From the NCBI RefSeq assembly GCF_012999535.1, contig NZ_JABBWV010000002.1:62001-126000 (forward strand): a DNA stretch of 64,000 bases, read 5' to 3'. The position numbers and the translations under genes were made by a program. Positions 1 to 8,745 of the stretch are shown in pieces. The notes beneath the pieces were generated by a model. It saw only the letters and a list, made by a program, of their open reading frames with translations, had not been told where the DNA came from and searched no databases. The stretch comes from Microbispora sp. H11081 (lineage in GTDB: Bacteria > Actinomycetota > Actinomycetes > Streptosporangiales > Streptosporangiaceae). The first letter of the stretch is position 1. Each line of letters opens with the position of its first letter.

Positions 1-684
1 ATGTACGGCGCCTACGGCGTCCTCGCCGCGCTGATCGAGAGGGAGCGCACCGGCCGCGGTCAGATCGTGCGCACCTCGCTGCTCGCGGCGATCGTCGGCG
101 TCCACGCCTACCAGGGGACCGCCTGGACGGTCGCGGGCCAGGTCGGGCGGCCGCAGGGCAACCACCACCCGTCGATCGCGCCGTACGGGCTGTTCCGCTG
201 CCGGGACGGGTCGGTGCAACTGTCGTGCGGCAGCGAGTCGCTGTGGCACCGGCTCTGCGCCGAGTTCGGCCTGGACCCGGCGGCGCAGGGCATGGCGACC
301 AACAGCGAGCGGGTGGGCAACCGGCAGCGGGTCATCGACCTGATCGAGGACGCGTTCGCGGGGCATGCCGCGGAGGAGCTACTGGCCCGGCTGGCCGCGG
401 CGGGCATCCCGGCCGGCAAGGTGCGCACGCTCGACGAGGTCTACACGTGGGAGCAGACCCTGTCGCAGGGGCTGCTCGTCGACGTCGAGCACGCCACCCT
501 CGGCCGGCTGCGGCTGCCCGGCCCGCCGCTGCGCTTCTTCACCCCCGGCCCCGGCGGTGAGACCGAGACCACCCGCGGGGACCACGCCGCCCCGCCCGTG
601 CTCGACGGCCACGGAGCGGCGATCCGCGCCGAGATGGCCCGCGACGCGTCCCCCGAGGGCCCGGCGGCCTCGCCCGGCGCCTGA
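1..684 (+). CDS. CaiB/BaiF family CoA-transferase, 5' end outside window
   Basis: Class III CoA-transferase that moves CoA between acyl groups. The frame is open from base 1; family members are about 400 aa and only the C-terminal 227 residues are visible, starting at MYGAYGVLAALIERERTGRGQ, which normally lies near residue 170. The catalytic Asp lies in the missing part. Visible family features are the R-T-G-x-G-Q segment, the PYGLFRCRDG strand and the C-terminal GIPAGKV segment (about residues 136-142). The ATG at base 1 is very probably internal. The acyl substrate cannot be told from this part. Confidence 0.85.
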   Translation: MYGAYGVLAALIERERTGRGQIVRTSLLAAIVGVHAYQGTAWTVAGQVGRPQGNHHPSIAPYGLFRCRDGSVQLSCGSESLWHRLCAEFGLDPAAQGMATNSERVGNRQRVIDLIEDAFAGHAAEELLARLAAAGIPAGKVRTLDEVYTWEQTLSQGLLVDVEHATLGRLRLPGPPLRFFTPGPGGETETTRGDHAAPPVLDGHGAAIRAEMARDASPEGPAASPGA

Positions 685-881
685 GCCGCCGGCCGTACGG
701 GCCTGTCCGCTCTTGGCCGGGGCGGCCCGTTCGTGTTTCAATCACTGTGCGCGGTGGCCACTCGATGGGTGGGCTCCAGGAGGGCGTGTGGCGATGCCGC
801 ACGCGTTCTTCTCGTACGGAAGCCCTGACGGCTCGACCTTCCCAGGAAGGCGTGCCCGCCCCATCATGAGGAGAACTTCAC

Positions 882-1991
882 GTGCAATCCCCGCGTTCGA
901 GATCGCTGTCCCTGAGATCCCTTTCCTTGAGATCCGGGCCCAAAGTCGCCGTGCTCGCCGTGGTGGCGGCCGTGCTCGCCGGCGTCGTCGCGGTCCTGAC
1001 GCAGACCGCGGCCGAGGCGCACGGCGCGCTGCAGTCCCCGGCGAGCCGCACCTACGCGTGTTACACCGACGGTCTCACCGGCGGCCAGATCATCCCCAAC
1101 AACCCCGCCTGCAAGGACGCCGTTGCGGCCGGCGGCACGCAGCCCCTCTACGACTGGTACGGCGTGCTCAGGTCCGACGGGGCCGGCCGCACCCGGGGCT
1201 TCATCCCCGACGGCCAGTTGTGCAGCGGCGGCTTCAGCAAGTACGCGGCCTATGACGCGCCCAGGACCGACTGGCCGATCACCACGCTCAAGGCGAACAC
1301 GATGTACGACTTCGTCTACGGCGCGTGGGTGCCGCACCCCGGCGGTTTCAAGCTCTACGTCACGAAGGACGGCTACAACCCGACCAAGCCTCTGACGTGG
1401 GCAGACATGGAGGAGGAGCCGTTCCTCACGGTCGACCCCGAGCCCCCGGTCAGCAACGGCGCCTACCGCTTCTCCGGCAGGCTGCCCGACAAGAGCGGCC
1501 ACCACATCATCTACGCCGTGTGGTTCCGGTCCGACAGCCAGGAGACCTTCTACGGCTGCTCGGACGTGAACTTCCTCCGCGACCGCGTCTCGCCTAGCCC
1601 GTCGCCCAGCGCTTCGCCGAGTGCCTCGCCGAGCGCTTCTCCGAGCCCGCCGCCCAGCCCTTCGCCGAGCCCCATGGCCTCCCCGACGGGCAACCCGGCG
1701 TGCACGGCCACGGTGAAGCTGACCAACACCTGGCCTGGCGGTTTCCAGGGCGAGGTCACGATCAAGAACACCGGCACGAGCCCGCTCAACGACTGGTACG
1801 TCCAGTGGATGATGCCGCTGGGCACGACGCTCACCCAGGCGTGGAACGGGACGTCCATGCAGAGCGGGCCGTTCATGATGATCCACGCGCCGGACTGGAA
1901 CAAGTCGCTGGCCCCCGGAGCATCGGCCACGGCCGGGTTCCTCGGCAGCGGTTCTGCCACCCCGTCGATCAGCGACATCACCTGCGGCTGA
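882..1991 (+). CDS. Secreted AA10 lytic polysaccharide monooxygenase with C-terminal CBM2
   Basis: Copper enzyme that oxidatively cleaves crystalline polysaccharide outside the cell. A GTG start at 882 follows an AGGAG at 869-873. Residues 1-46 form a signal peptide ending AEA, so His47 becomes the mature N-terminus, as required for the copper histidine brace; His152 in GAWVPHPGG is the second brace ligand. A Ser/Pro linker (about 232-270) leads to a CBM2-type module starting at NPACTATVKL with conserved Trp residues. The build resembles Streptomyces CelS2-type cellulose-active enzymes; chitin activity is less likely but not excluded. A poor match to the CebR operator (TGGGTGGGCTCCAG, 766-779, 10 of 14) lies upstream. 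A strong terminator follows the gene. Confidence 0.93.
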   Translation: MQSPRSRSLSLRSLSLRSGPKVAVLAVVAAVLAGVVAVLTQTAAEAHGALQSPASRTYACYTDGLTGGQIIPNNPACKDAVAAGGTQPLYDWYGVLRSDGAGRTRGFIPDGQLCSGGFSKYAAYDAPRTDWPITTLKANTMYDFVYGAWVPHPGGFKLYVTKDGYNPTKPLTWADMEEEPFLTVDPEPPVSNGAYRFSGRLPDKSGHHIIYAVWFRSDSQETFYGCSDVNFLRDRVSPSPSPSASPSASPSASPSPPPSPSPSPMASPTGNPACTATVKLTNTWPGGFQGEVTIKNTGTSPLNDWYVQWMMPLGTTLTQAWNGTSMQSGPFMMIHAPDWNKSLAPGASATAGFLGSGSATPSISDITCG

Positions 1992-2069
1992 CCAGCTCGC
2001 GACGCCGGCCGGACGGGCCCCGCCTGATCCGCCCGGCGTTCGCCGGGTCTGTCCCGAGGGTTTAGGGGA

Positions 2070-2108
2070 GATGCCCGGGGAGGCCGTCACGGCGGCTCCC
2101 CGGGCATC
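2070..2108 (+). terminator. Intrinsic-type hairpin after the LPMO gene
   Basis: Arms GATGCCCGGGGAG (2070-2082) and CTCCCCGGGCATC (2096-2108) pair perfectly over 13 bp around a 13-nt loop, 78 bases after the LPMO stop. There is no clear T tract, which is usual for high-GC actinomycete terminators. Confidence 0.8.
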
Positions 2109-2197
2109 GCGCGATGGGTGGGCGGAGGAGGATCCGCCTCTCGTACCCGCGGTGCGATAGCCACAGTGGGTGTGGCCTCACCTCCCTCTGGGGATGG

Positions 2198-2211
2198 TGG
2201 GAGCGCTCCCA
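2198..2211. promoter_or_regulatory. CebR-type operator between convergent genes
   Basis: TGGGAGCGCTCCCA is a perfect 14-bp palindrome identical to the CebR box known from Streptomyces cellulose/cellobiose regulons. It lies beyond the LPMO terminator and before the 3' end of the sanA-like gene, so it fronts no visible gene. A second LacI-type short palindrome, GAAAGTTTC, lies at 2304-2312. I see no credible coding region elsewhere in the 1992-2361 gap. Confidence 0.7.
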
Positions 2212-2361
2212 CATGGCCCGGACCCTAACCGGCCGCGTCGCGCCGGACCAGTAGACCCGCCCCGGCGCGTCTTGTCCGCCCAGGTCGCGGCCCGGCACGC
2301 GATGAAAGTTTCGCGCGGCCCTCCGCACGCGGCCCGCACAGGCCGCCCATGGGAGCCGGTG

Positions 2362-3060
2362 TCAGCGGGCCACGGCCTGGTCGAGCGCGGTCTCGCGCGG
2401 GCCGAGGAAGCGCGGCGACGAGCGCAGCACCAGGGCGTCGACCAGGCCCTTGGCCGAGGCGGGGAACTCCCTGACGGCGTAGGCCACCGTCTCGGCCGGC
2501 CAGTCGCGGCTCGAGTCGTCGCCCACCCCGAACGCGTCCAGCCCGGCCGTACGGCACAGCGCCACGGCCCGGGGGAGATGGAACACCTGGGTCACGACGA
2601 CGAGACGGGACGCGCCGAAGATCTCTTTTGCCCGTACGCAGGAGTCCCAGGTGTCGAAGCCGGCGTAGTCGAGCACGATCCTGCCGGCGGGCACGCCGGT
2701 GGATATCAGGTAGTCGCGCATCACCGAGGGCTCGTCGTAGTCCCTGCGGCTGTTGTCGCCGGACAGCAGCAGGGCCCGCACCCTGCCCGCGCGGTACAGC
2801 TCGGCCGCGATGTCGAGCCGGGCGCGCAGCATCGGAGTGGGCTGCCGGCCCCGCACGCCCGCGCCCAGCACGAGCGCGGCCGGCATCACGGGCACCTCGG
2901 CGGCCCAGCGCGTGCCCGGCGCCGCGGTCACCCGGTGGCCGGCGCTCGTCAGCCAGACCCACGTCATCGGGACCAGCGGCAACACGCTCAGGGCGACCAG
3001 CGCCTGGAAGCCCCGGCGCAGGGCCGTACGCGACCAGGTCCAGGGACGCAGGGCTCCCAA
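2362..3060 (-). CDS. SanA/YdcF-like DUF218 membrane protein
   Basis: DUF218 envelope protein of the SanA (vancomycin exclusion) type, 232 aa. One N-terminal membrane segment (about residues 16-38) is followed by an outward-facing DUF218 domain with the family motifs ALVLGAGVRG, LLLSGDNS and VVVTQVFHLPRA. Biochemical role in the family is poorly defined; it is usually linked to envelope barrier or peptidoglycan function. The start is a TTG at 3060, six bases after the ctaA stop, so it is probably translated from the ctaA message. Confidence 0.8.
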   Translation of the reverse strand: MGALRPWTWSRTALRRGFQALVALSVLPLVPMTWVWLTSAGHRVTAAPGTRWAAEVPVMPAALVLGAGVRGRQPTPMLRARLDIAAELYRAGRVRALLLSGDNSRRDYDEPSVMRDYLISTGVPAGRIVLDYAGFDTWDSCVRAKEIFGASRLVVVTQVFHLPRAVALCRTAGLDAFGVGDDSSRDWPAETVAYAVREFPASAKGLVDALVLRSSPRFLGPRETALDQAVAR

Positions 3061-3066
3061 CGGGGG

Positions 3067-4065
3067 TCAGACCCCGGCGTGGTGGAGCTCCGGCCGCTCG
3101 GGCGCGGGGACGGGGGCGGGGCCCCGGGTCCGCAGCAGGAACACGACGCGCAGCGTGCAGATCCACACGAGCGTCGCTCCCAGCACGTGCAGAAGCACCA
3201 GCGCGGCGGGAACGGCGAGGAAGTACTGCACGTAGCCGACCACGCCCTGGGAGAGCACCACCGCGAGCAGCACGAGCGCGGCGCGCCGGGCCGGGCGGGG
3301 AGCGTCGGACACGCGCAGGGCCAGCAGCATGGCGAACGTCAGCCCGACGACGACGTAGGCGATGTCGGTGTGCAGCCGCACCACGCTCTGGATGTCGAAG
3401 CCGAACCGGGAGGCCGCGTCGTCGCCCGAGTGCGGCCCCGTTCCGGTCACCACCACCCCGGCGAGCAGCAGCGCGAAGGCGGCGGTGGTCAGCACGTACC
3501 CCAGCGTGCGGATGTCCCTGTGCACCAGCCGGGTCGCCGGGGCGTCGCCCTCGCCCGCCCGCGCGAACAACACGACGGCGGCGGCGGTCATGCCGATGGA
3601 CAGCAGGAAGTGGACGCTGACGGTCACCGGGTTGAGCATGGTGTGGACCACGAGCCCGCCCCACAGGGCCTGCACGACGACGCCGGCCGGCTGCAGCAGC
3701 GCGAGCCGCAGCAGGACCGGGCGGCCGTGCTCGCCCCGCGACAGCTTCCACGCGGCGATCACGCAGGCGACCGCGACGGCGAGCACGAGGAACGACAGCA
3801 GCCGGTTGCCGAACTCGATCGCCATGTTGAGGGGCGCGTGCGAGTCGGTCTTCGTCGGCACGAAGCTATCGGACGTGCAGCGCGGCCATGTCGGGCAGCC
3901 GAGCCCCGAGCCGGTGACGCGCACGGCGGCGCCGGTGACGGTGATGCCGACGTTGACCACGATCGCCGCCAGCGCCCACCGTCGCATCGACTCGCCGGTC
4001 GGGAACATGAACGAGCGGTAGAAGGCGAGCAGCCCACCGCGGATACGGTCGGTCGTGGGATTCAC
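3067..4065 (-). CDS. ctaA: Heme A synthase (COX15/CtaA family)
   Basis: Integral membrane oxygenase converting heme O to heme A for cytochrome aa3 oxidase. About eight membrane segments with the COX15 signatures GAAVRVTGSGLGCPTWPRC near the N-terminus, the first-half EFGNRLLSF (conserved Glu) and paired heme-ligand histidines in VVHTMLNP, VSVHFLLS, VRLHTDIAY and LLHVLGA. I start it at GTG 4065 (MNPTTDRIRGG), because residues upstream in the open frame are Pro/Arg-rich and look non-coding. The downstream sanA-like gene begins six bases later. Position beside a two-gene ABC transporter and the SUF operon is common actinobacterial synteny. Confidence 0.93.
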   Translation of the reverse strand: MNPTTDRIRGGLLAFYRSFMFPTGESMRRWALAAIVVNVGITVTGAAVRVTGSGLGCPTWPRCTSDSFVPTKTDSHAPLNMAIEFGNRLLSFLVLAVAVACVIAAWKLSRGEHGRPVLLRLALLQPAGVVVQALWGGLVVHTMLNPVTVSVHFLLSIGMTAAAVVLFARAGEGDAPATRLVHRDIRTLGYVLTTAAFALLLAGVVVTGTGPHSGDDAASRFGFDIQSVVRLHTDIAYVVVGLTFAMLLALRVSDAPRPARRAALVLLAVVLSQGVVGYVQYFLAVPAALVLLHVLGATLVWICTLRVVFLLRTRGPAPVPAPERPELHHAGV

Positions 4066-4210
4066 GGCACCAATCGTAGGTGGCCCCTGGGGTGGTCCCT
4101 TCTCCGGGCCGCGGCCCTCCGGCCGGGCGCCCGTCGCCCGCGATGATCGTTCTCCCGGCGCGGGCCGGTACGATCGGCCGTACGGGACCGAGGAGGGCGG
4201 TGGCCGGTCG

Positions 4211-4945
4211 ATGGTCGGGGAGTGGGACGGACCGGCGGGCCGCACGCGCGACGACTTCCGCGCACCGGACGGGAGATCACGGCGGAACCTGCGCGAGCAG
4301 GTGGCGCAGGCGCTGCGCGAGGCGCTGGTGGCCGGGGAGATGCGGCCGGGCGTCGTCTACTCGGCGCCGGTGCTTGCGGCGAGGTTCGGGGTCTCCGCCA
4401 CGCCGGTGCGGGAGGCCATGCTCGACCTCGCCAAGGAGGGCCTGTTCGAGGCGCTGCGCAACAAGGGCTTCCGGGTGGCGGAGGTGTCCGAGCGCGACCT
4501 CGACGAGATCACCGAGATCAGGCGGCTGATCGAGGTGCCCACGGTGGCCAGGCTCGCGCGGGAGTCGGCGGCTTCGGCGGCTTCGGCGGCCGAGGGGCTG
4601 CGTCCGATCGCCGAGGAGATCGTCTCGGCCGCGGCGAGGGGTGACCTGCTCGCCTACGTGGCCGCCGACCAGCGGTTCCACCTCGCGCTGCTGGCCCTGT
4701 CCGGCAACGTCCGGCTGGTCGAGACGGTCAGGGACCTGCGCGCAAGGGCCCGGCTCTACGGGCTGCGCGGCCTGCCCGACGCGCGGCTGCTCGTGGCCTC
4801 GGCGCGCGAGCACCTCGACCTCCTCGACGCCGTCGTGCGCGGTGACGCCGCCGGGGCCGGTAGCCTGATGGACCACCACCTCCGGCACGTACGGGCGATC
4901 TGGTCGCCAGGCGGCGGGGAACCGGAAGCCGGGCCGTACAAGTAG
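4211..4945 (+). CDS. GntR-family regulator, FCD subfamily
   Basis: Transcriptional regulator of 244 aa. An N-terminal winged HTH (about residues 28-95, with LAARFGVSATPVREAMLDL as recognition region) is followed by an all-helical FCD ligand domain carrying DQRFHLALL, REHLDLLDAV and HHLRHV, which in the family supply metal and acid-ligand contacts. ATG 4211 is chosen because AGGAGGG lies at 4191-4197, although spacing is long. The gene diverges from ctaA with a 145-bp shared upstream region and converges on the EamA gene. The ligand is unknown; FCD members often sense organic acids. Confidence 0.88.
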   Translation: MVGEWDGPAGRTRDDFRAPDGRSRRNLREQVAQALREALVAGEMRPGVVYSAPVLAARFGVSATPVREAMLDLAKEGLFEALRNKGFRVAEVSERDLDEITEIRRLIEVPTVARLARESAASAASAAEGLRPIAEEIVSAAARGDLLAYVAADQRFHLALLALSGNVRLVETVRDLRARARLYGLRGLPDARLLVASAREHLDLLDAVVRGDAAGAGSLMDHHLRHVRAIWSPGGGEPEAGPYK

Positions 4946-4953
4946 TGCGACGG

Positions 4954-5889
4954 TCAGCCGTCGCCCGCGCGCGTGGCGCCGACGGAGGCCGCGACCACGC
5001 AGCCGATCGCCGCCCACTCGCGGGCCTTCAGCACCTCGCCCAGGACGAACAGGCCGACGAGGGCGGCGACGGCGGGCTCCAGGCTCATCAGGATCCCGAA
5101 GACCCGCTTGGGCATCCGGCGCAGCGCCTCGAGCTCCAGCGAGTAGGGGATGACCGACGAGAGCAGGCCGACACCTGCCCCGATGAGCAGGATCTCGGGC
5201 CGCAGCAGGTCGATCCCGCCCGAGGCCACGCCGACGGGCGCGATCACGATCGTCGACACGATCATGGCGAACGACAGCCCGCTGGCGCCGGGGAAGCGGG
5301 CGCCGGTGGCCTGGGAGAACACGATGTAGGCGGCCCAGAACGCACCCGCCATCGCGGCGAACCCGATCCCCGCCCAGCTCGTGGACGCCGCGTCGCCCCA
5401 GGGGGCGAGCAGGACCACGCCGACGGCGGCCAGCGCCACCCACAGCAGGTCGATCCTGCGGCGTGAGGACACCACGGCCAGGGTGAGCGGCCCGATGAAC
5501 TCGATGGACACCGCGATGCCGATCGGCAGCCGGGCGAGGGCCTCGTAGAACGACAGGTTCATCAGGCCGAGGCTGAGCCCGAAGGCGACGCCGACGCCGA
5601 GGTCGCGCCGCGAAAGCCCGCGCACGCGGGGCCGTACGACGGCCAGCAGCATGACCGCGCCGGTGGCGATCCGCAGGAACACCACGGCCGTGGGAGGGAG
5701 CTGGGCGAACAGGTTCTTGGCCAGGCCCGCGCCGACCTGGACGGACAGGATGGCCAGCAGCACCAGGCCGGGCGGCGGTATCGCGTCCGACGCGGCCCGC
5801 AGCGCCCTGACCGGCGACGGCCTCATGCGGTACGACTCGGCCCCCGGATGTGACTCAGCGGTCATGCCGGCGACCCCAGACTGCCCCAT
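4954..5889 (-). CDS. EamA-family (RhtA-like) exporter
   Basis: DMT-superfamily permease of 311 aa with ten hydrophobic segments arranged as two EamA repeats. The first half has AILSVQVGAGLAKNLF and GLSLGLMNLSFYEALARLPIG, the second IPYSLELEALRRMPKRVFGI and LMSLEPAVAALVGLFVLGE, a layout close to the threonine/homoserine exporter RhtA. The substrate is therefore probably an amino acid or related small metabolite, by inference. The start is uncertain: ATG 5889 has no clear ribosome site, and ATG codons at 5865 and 5826 are alternatives. Confidence 0.85.
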   Translation of the reverse strand: MGQSGVAGMTAESHPGAESYRMRPSPVRALRAASDAIPPPGLVLLAILSVQVGAGLAKNLFAQLPPTAVVFLRIATGAVMLLAVVRPRVRGLSRRDLGVGVAFGLSLGLMNLSFYEALARLPIGIAVSIEFIGPLTLAVVSSRRRIDLLWVALAAVGVVLLAPWGDAASTSWAGIGFAAMAGAFWAAYIVFSQATGARFPGASGLSFAMIVSTIVIAPVGVASGGIDLLRPEILLIGAGVGLLSSVIPYSLELEALRRMPKRVFGILMSLEPAVAALVGLFVLGEVLKAREWAAIGCVVAASVGATRAGDG

Positions 5890-5959
5890 TGATCACGCAC
5901 AACGCCCGCAATCATATGCAGAGGCCGCAGGCACGCGGCCGGTCATTCCCAGCGGCCGG

Positions 5960-6733
5960 TCATTCCCAGCGGAACGTGCGGGCGGCCAGGGCGAGCGCGG
6001 CCACCGCCCAGCACAGCAGCACGAGCAGCGCGCCGCCGGGCAGGCCGCCGCCGCTCAGGACGGCCCGCAGGCCGGAGGTGAGCGCGCTGATCGGCAGCAG
6101 TTCGAGCACCCGCTGTACGCCGGCAGGGAACCGGTCCAGCGGGAACAGCACGCCGCCGAGCCCGAGCAGCACCAGGTAGACCAGGTTGGCCCCGGCCAGC
6201 GTGGCCTCCGCCCGCAGCGTGCCCGCCATGAGCAGGCCGAGGCCGCTGAAGGCCGCGGTGCCGAGCAGCAGGAGCGGCACGGCCCACAGAAGCTCGCCGT
6301 GCGGCGACCAGCCGAGCGCCAGCGCCACCGCGACGATCACGGCGACCTGCAGCGCCTCCACGGCGACGACGGCGACGGTCTTGGCCAGCAGCAGCCCGGA
6401 CCGCGACAGCGGGGTCGCGCCCAGGCGCTTGAGCACGCCGTACCGCCGCTCGAAGCCGGTCGCGATCGCCTGCCCGGTGAACGCGGTCGACATGACCGCC
6501 AGCGCGAGGATTCCCGGGGCGACGAAGTCGACGCGCGGGCCGTCGCCGAGGTCCACGAGCGGGGCGGCGCTGAAGCCGGCCAGCAGCAGGACCGGAATGA
6601 TCAATGTGAGCAGGAGCTGCTCGCCGTTGCGCAGCGTGGCCCGGATCTCCGCGCCCGCCTGGGCGAGGACCATCCGGCGAAGCGGCGCGGCCCCCGGCCG
6701 GGGCTTGAGGTCCAGCGTGGCGAACGTGGTCAC
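5960..6733 (-). CDS. ABC-2 type transporter permease
   Basis: Membrane half of a two-gene ABC exporter, 257 aa, with six hydrophobic segments and the ABC-2 pattern: a cytoplasmic amphipathic N-terminus (LRRMVLAQAGAEIRATLRNG), then VLLLAGFSAAP, FERRYGVLKRLGATPL (the conserved coupling element) and later membrane helices ending TFRWE. GTG 6733 overlaps the ATPase stop by GTGA, so the pair is translationally coupled. Substrate is unknown; the ATPase is of the daunorubicin-resistance type. Confidence 0.9.
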   Translation of the reverse strand: MTTFATLDLKPRPGAAPLRRMVLAQAGAEIRATLRNGEQLLLTLIIPVLLLAGFSAAPLVDLGDGPRVDFVAPGILALAVMSTAFTGQAIATGFERRYGVLKRLGATPLSRSGLLLAKTVAVVAVEALQVAVIVAVALALGWSPHGELLWAVPLLLLGTAAFSGLGLLMAGTLRAEATLAGANLVYLVLLGLGGVLFPLDRFPAGVQRVLELLPISALTSGLRAVLSGGGLPGGALLVLLCWAVAALALAARTFRWE

Positions 6734-7686
6734 CGCAGCTCCCTGCCGGTCAGTTCGAGGAAGACGTCCTCCAACGTGCGCCGCTCGATGCGCAGGTCCT
6801 CCGTGGTGACGCCGTCGGCGGCGCACCAGGCCGTGACGGTCGCGAGCAACTGGGGGCCGACCTGCCCCTCGATGATGTAGTGCCCCGAGGGCGACTCCTT
6901 GGCGGCGCTGCCCGGCGGCAGCGCGGCCAGCAGCTCCTCCAGATCGAGCCCGGGCCGCGCGCGGAACCTGAGCTGACGCTCGGCGCCGGTCAGCGACTGG
7001 GGCGTGCCCGAGGCCACCACCGTGCCGTGGTCGACGACCACCACGTGGTCGGAGAGCTTCTCCGCCTCGTCCATCTGGTGCGTGGTCAGCACCACCGACA
7101 CCCCGGCGGCGCGCAGGGCGGTGACGAGGTCCCAGCAGGCGTGGCGCGCCTGCGGGTCGAGCCCGGCGGTCGGCTCGTCCAGGAAGACCAGCTCCGGCCG
7201 CCCGATCACCGCCGCCGCGAGCGACAGCCGCTGCTGCTGCCCGCCGGACAGCCGCCGGTACGGCGTGCGCGCGTGCCCGGCCAGGCCGAGCAGGCCGAGC
7301 AGGGCGTCCGGGTCGAGGGGATGGGCGTAGAAACGGGAGACCGTCCGCAGCCACTCGCCCGCGCGGGCGGCGGGAGGCACGCCTCCCGTCTGCGGCATGA
7401 TCCCGAGGCGTGGCCGGAGCCGGGGGTCGGCAGGGTCCATGCCGAGCACCCGGACGGTCCCGCCGTCCGGCCGGCGGAAGCCCTCGCAGATCTCGATCGT
7501 CGACGTCTTGCCGGCGCCGTTGGGCCCGAGGATCGCCGTGACGGCGCCCCGCGCGCAGGTGAGGGTCAGCCCGGCGACGGCCGTGGTGCTGCCGTACCGC
7601 TTGACCAGCCCGTCGATCAGGACGGCGGGAACGCCGTCGTCCTGGCCGCCCCCAGTGCTGTCAAGCGTGTCGTCCACCCCCGGCAC
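6730..7686 (-). CDS. ABC transporter ATPase, DrrA type
   Basis: ATP-binding subunit of 318 aa powering the permease next to it. Walker A is GPNGAGKTST, Q-loop IMPQTGG, signature LSGGQQQR, Walker B LVFLDEPTAGLD and switch TTHQMDEAEKL; the final about 80 residues form the accessory domain typical of DrrA-like ATPases. GTG 7686 follows a GGGGAGG. The gene diverges from the SUF operon. Actinobacteria often keep this pair beside ctaA and suf, but its cargo is not known from sequence. Confidence 0.92.
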   Translation of the reverse strand: MPGVDDTLDSTGGGQDDGVPAVLIDGLVKRYGSTTAVAGLTLTCARGAVTAILGPNGAGKTSTIEICEGFRRPDGGTVRVLGMDPADPRLRPRLGIMPQTGGVPPAARAGEWLRTVSRFYAHPLDPDALLGLLGLAGHARTPYRRLSGGQQQRLSLAAAVIGRPELVFLDEPTAGLDPQARHACWDLVTALRAAGVSVVLTTHQMDEAEKLSDHVVVVDHGTVVASGTPQSLTGAERQLRFRARPGLDLEELLAALPPGSAAKESPSGHYIIEGQVGPQLLATVTAWCAADGVTTEDLRIERRTLEDVFLELTGRELR

Positions 7687-7856
7687 TCCACCGGCCTCCC
7701 CTCACGGACCGACCGCGGGAACCGGCCGGATGCGGGCGGGCCTGGTCGGTCGTCGACGGCATCGAGTCTAGGGAGCGGGACAGACGCTCTCGTCGGCGAC
7801 CGCCGTCATTCCAGCCCTCGGGGGTAAAGGATCGGGAAAAGCGACGTCCGCGCAGG

Positions 7857-7875
7857 TTAGGTAAGGCTTACCTGC
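7857..7875. promoter_or_regulatory. Iron box (IdeR/DmdR-type operator) before the SUF operon
   Basis: TTAGGTAAGGCTTACCTGC matches the 19-bp actinobacterial iron-box consensus (TTAGGTTAGGCTAACCTAA) at 15 of 19 positions and has perfect 7-bp arms AGGTAAG/CTTACCT around a central G. It ends 72 bases before the chosen sufR start. A DtxR/IdeR-family repressor with Fe2+ would repress here, tying SUF expression to iron supply as well as to SufR. Confidence 0.72.
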
Positions 7876-7947
7876 GTGAGAAATTACATTCTCGCGGACC
7901 CCGGCACGGGTTTGTCGGCCGGGAAGGAATTACGGCACACTGATGTT

Positions 7948-8745
7948 GTGAAAAACGTGCAGGGGAAGCAGAACGCCGAGAAGGCCGTGGTGACGCGGCC
8001 GGCTTCGGCGACCCCTGTGCGCGGCGACATCGTCGGCAAGGACATCGGCGCGGAGCGCGGGACCCGCGCCAGGGTGGCACGGCTCATCCTGGAGCACGGT
8101 CCGGTGACCGCCGCGGCGCTGGGCGAGAGGCTGGGCCTGACCCCGGCCGCGGTCCGCCGTCACCTCGACGCGCTGCTGGCCGAAGGCATGATAGAGCCCC
8201 GCACGGCACGGCCGCGCGGCCAGCGGGGGCGCGGCAGGCCGGCGAAGATGTTCGCGATCACCGACGCGGGCCGCAGCGCCTTCGTCCACGCCTACGACGA
8301 CCTGGCCGGCAGCGCGCTGCGCTTCCTGGCCGAGCGCCTGGGCGGCGAGGCGGTGTCGGAGTTCGCGCGGGCGCAGGTGTCCGGGCTGGTCGGCCGGCTC
8401 GATGCGCTAATGCGCGAGGTCCCCGCCGAGCAGCGGGTCCGCGTGCTGGCCGAGGCGCTGTCCACGGAGGGCTACGCGGCGTCGGCCACCGAGACGGGCA
8501 AGGGCGGCGAGCAGTTGTGCCAGCACCACTGCCCGGTCGCGCACGTCGCGGCGCAGTTCCCGCAGCTGTGCGAGGCGGAGACCGAGGCGTTCGCCCGGCT
8601 GCTCGGCACCCCGGTGCAGCGACTGGCCACGATCGCCAACGGCGACGGGGTCTGCACCACCCATGTGAGTTCACACGCGCTCGCCGTACGGCACGCGCGC
8701 ACCGACCTATCGAGCACATCGACGAGCAAGGAGTCCGGAAGGTGA
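7948..8745 (+). CDS. sufR: SufR-type Fe-S-sensing repressor of the SUF operon
   Basis: 265-aa regulator. An N-terminal winged HTH (about residues 37-105, [20 protein letters not shown]) is followed by a C-terminal region with four cysteines: C191 and C195 in [12 protein letters not shown]208 and C236, the set expected to hold a cluster in SufR proteins. The open frame begins at GTG 7876, but that codon abuts the iron box; I prefer GTG 7948 (MKNVQGKQ), which leaves room for a promoter. Its stop overlaps the sufB start by GTGA. Expected role: repress suf when its own cluster is intact. Confidence 0.88.
   Translation: MKNVQGKQNAEKAVVTRPASATPVRGDIVGKDIGAERGTRARVARLILEHGPVTAAALGERLGLTPAAVRRHLDALLAEGMIEPRTARPRGQRGRGRPAKMFAITDAGRSAFVHAYDDLAGSALRFLAERLGGEAVSEFARAQVSGLVGRLDALMREVPAEQRVRVLAEALSTEGYAASATETGKGGEQLCQHHCPVAHVAAQFPQLCEAETEAFARLLGTPVQRLATIANGDGVCTTHVSSHALAVRHARTDLSSTSTSKESGR

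Noticed and set aside
2170-4146. Long plus-strand open frame of 658 codons
   Set aside because: It is antisense to the sanA-like and ctaA genes, is His/Gln/Arg-rich with no domain, and reflects high-GC third-position bias.
7876-7947. sufR start at GTG 7876
   Set aside because: The codon abuts the iron box, leaving no room for promoter and leader; the conserved protein begins later.
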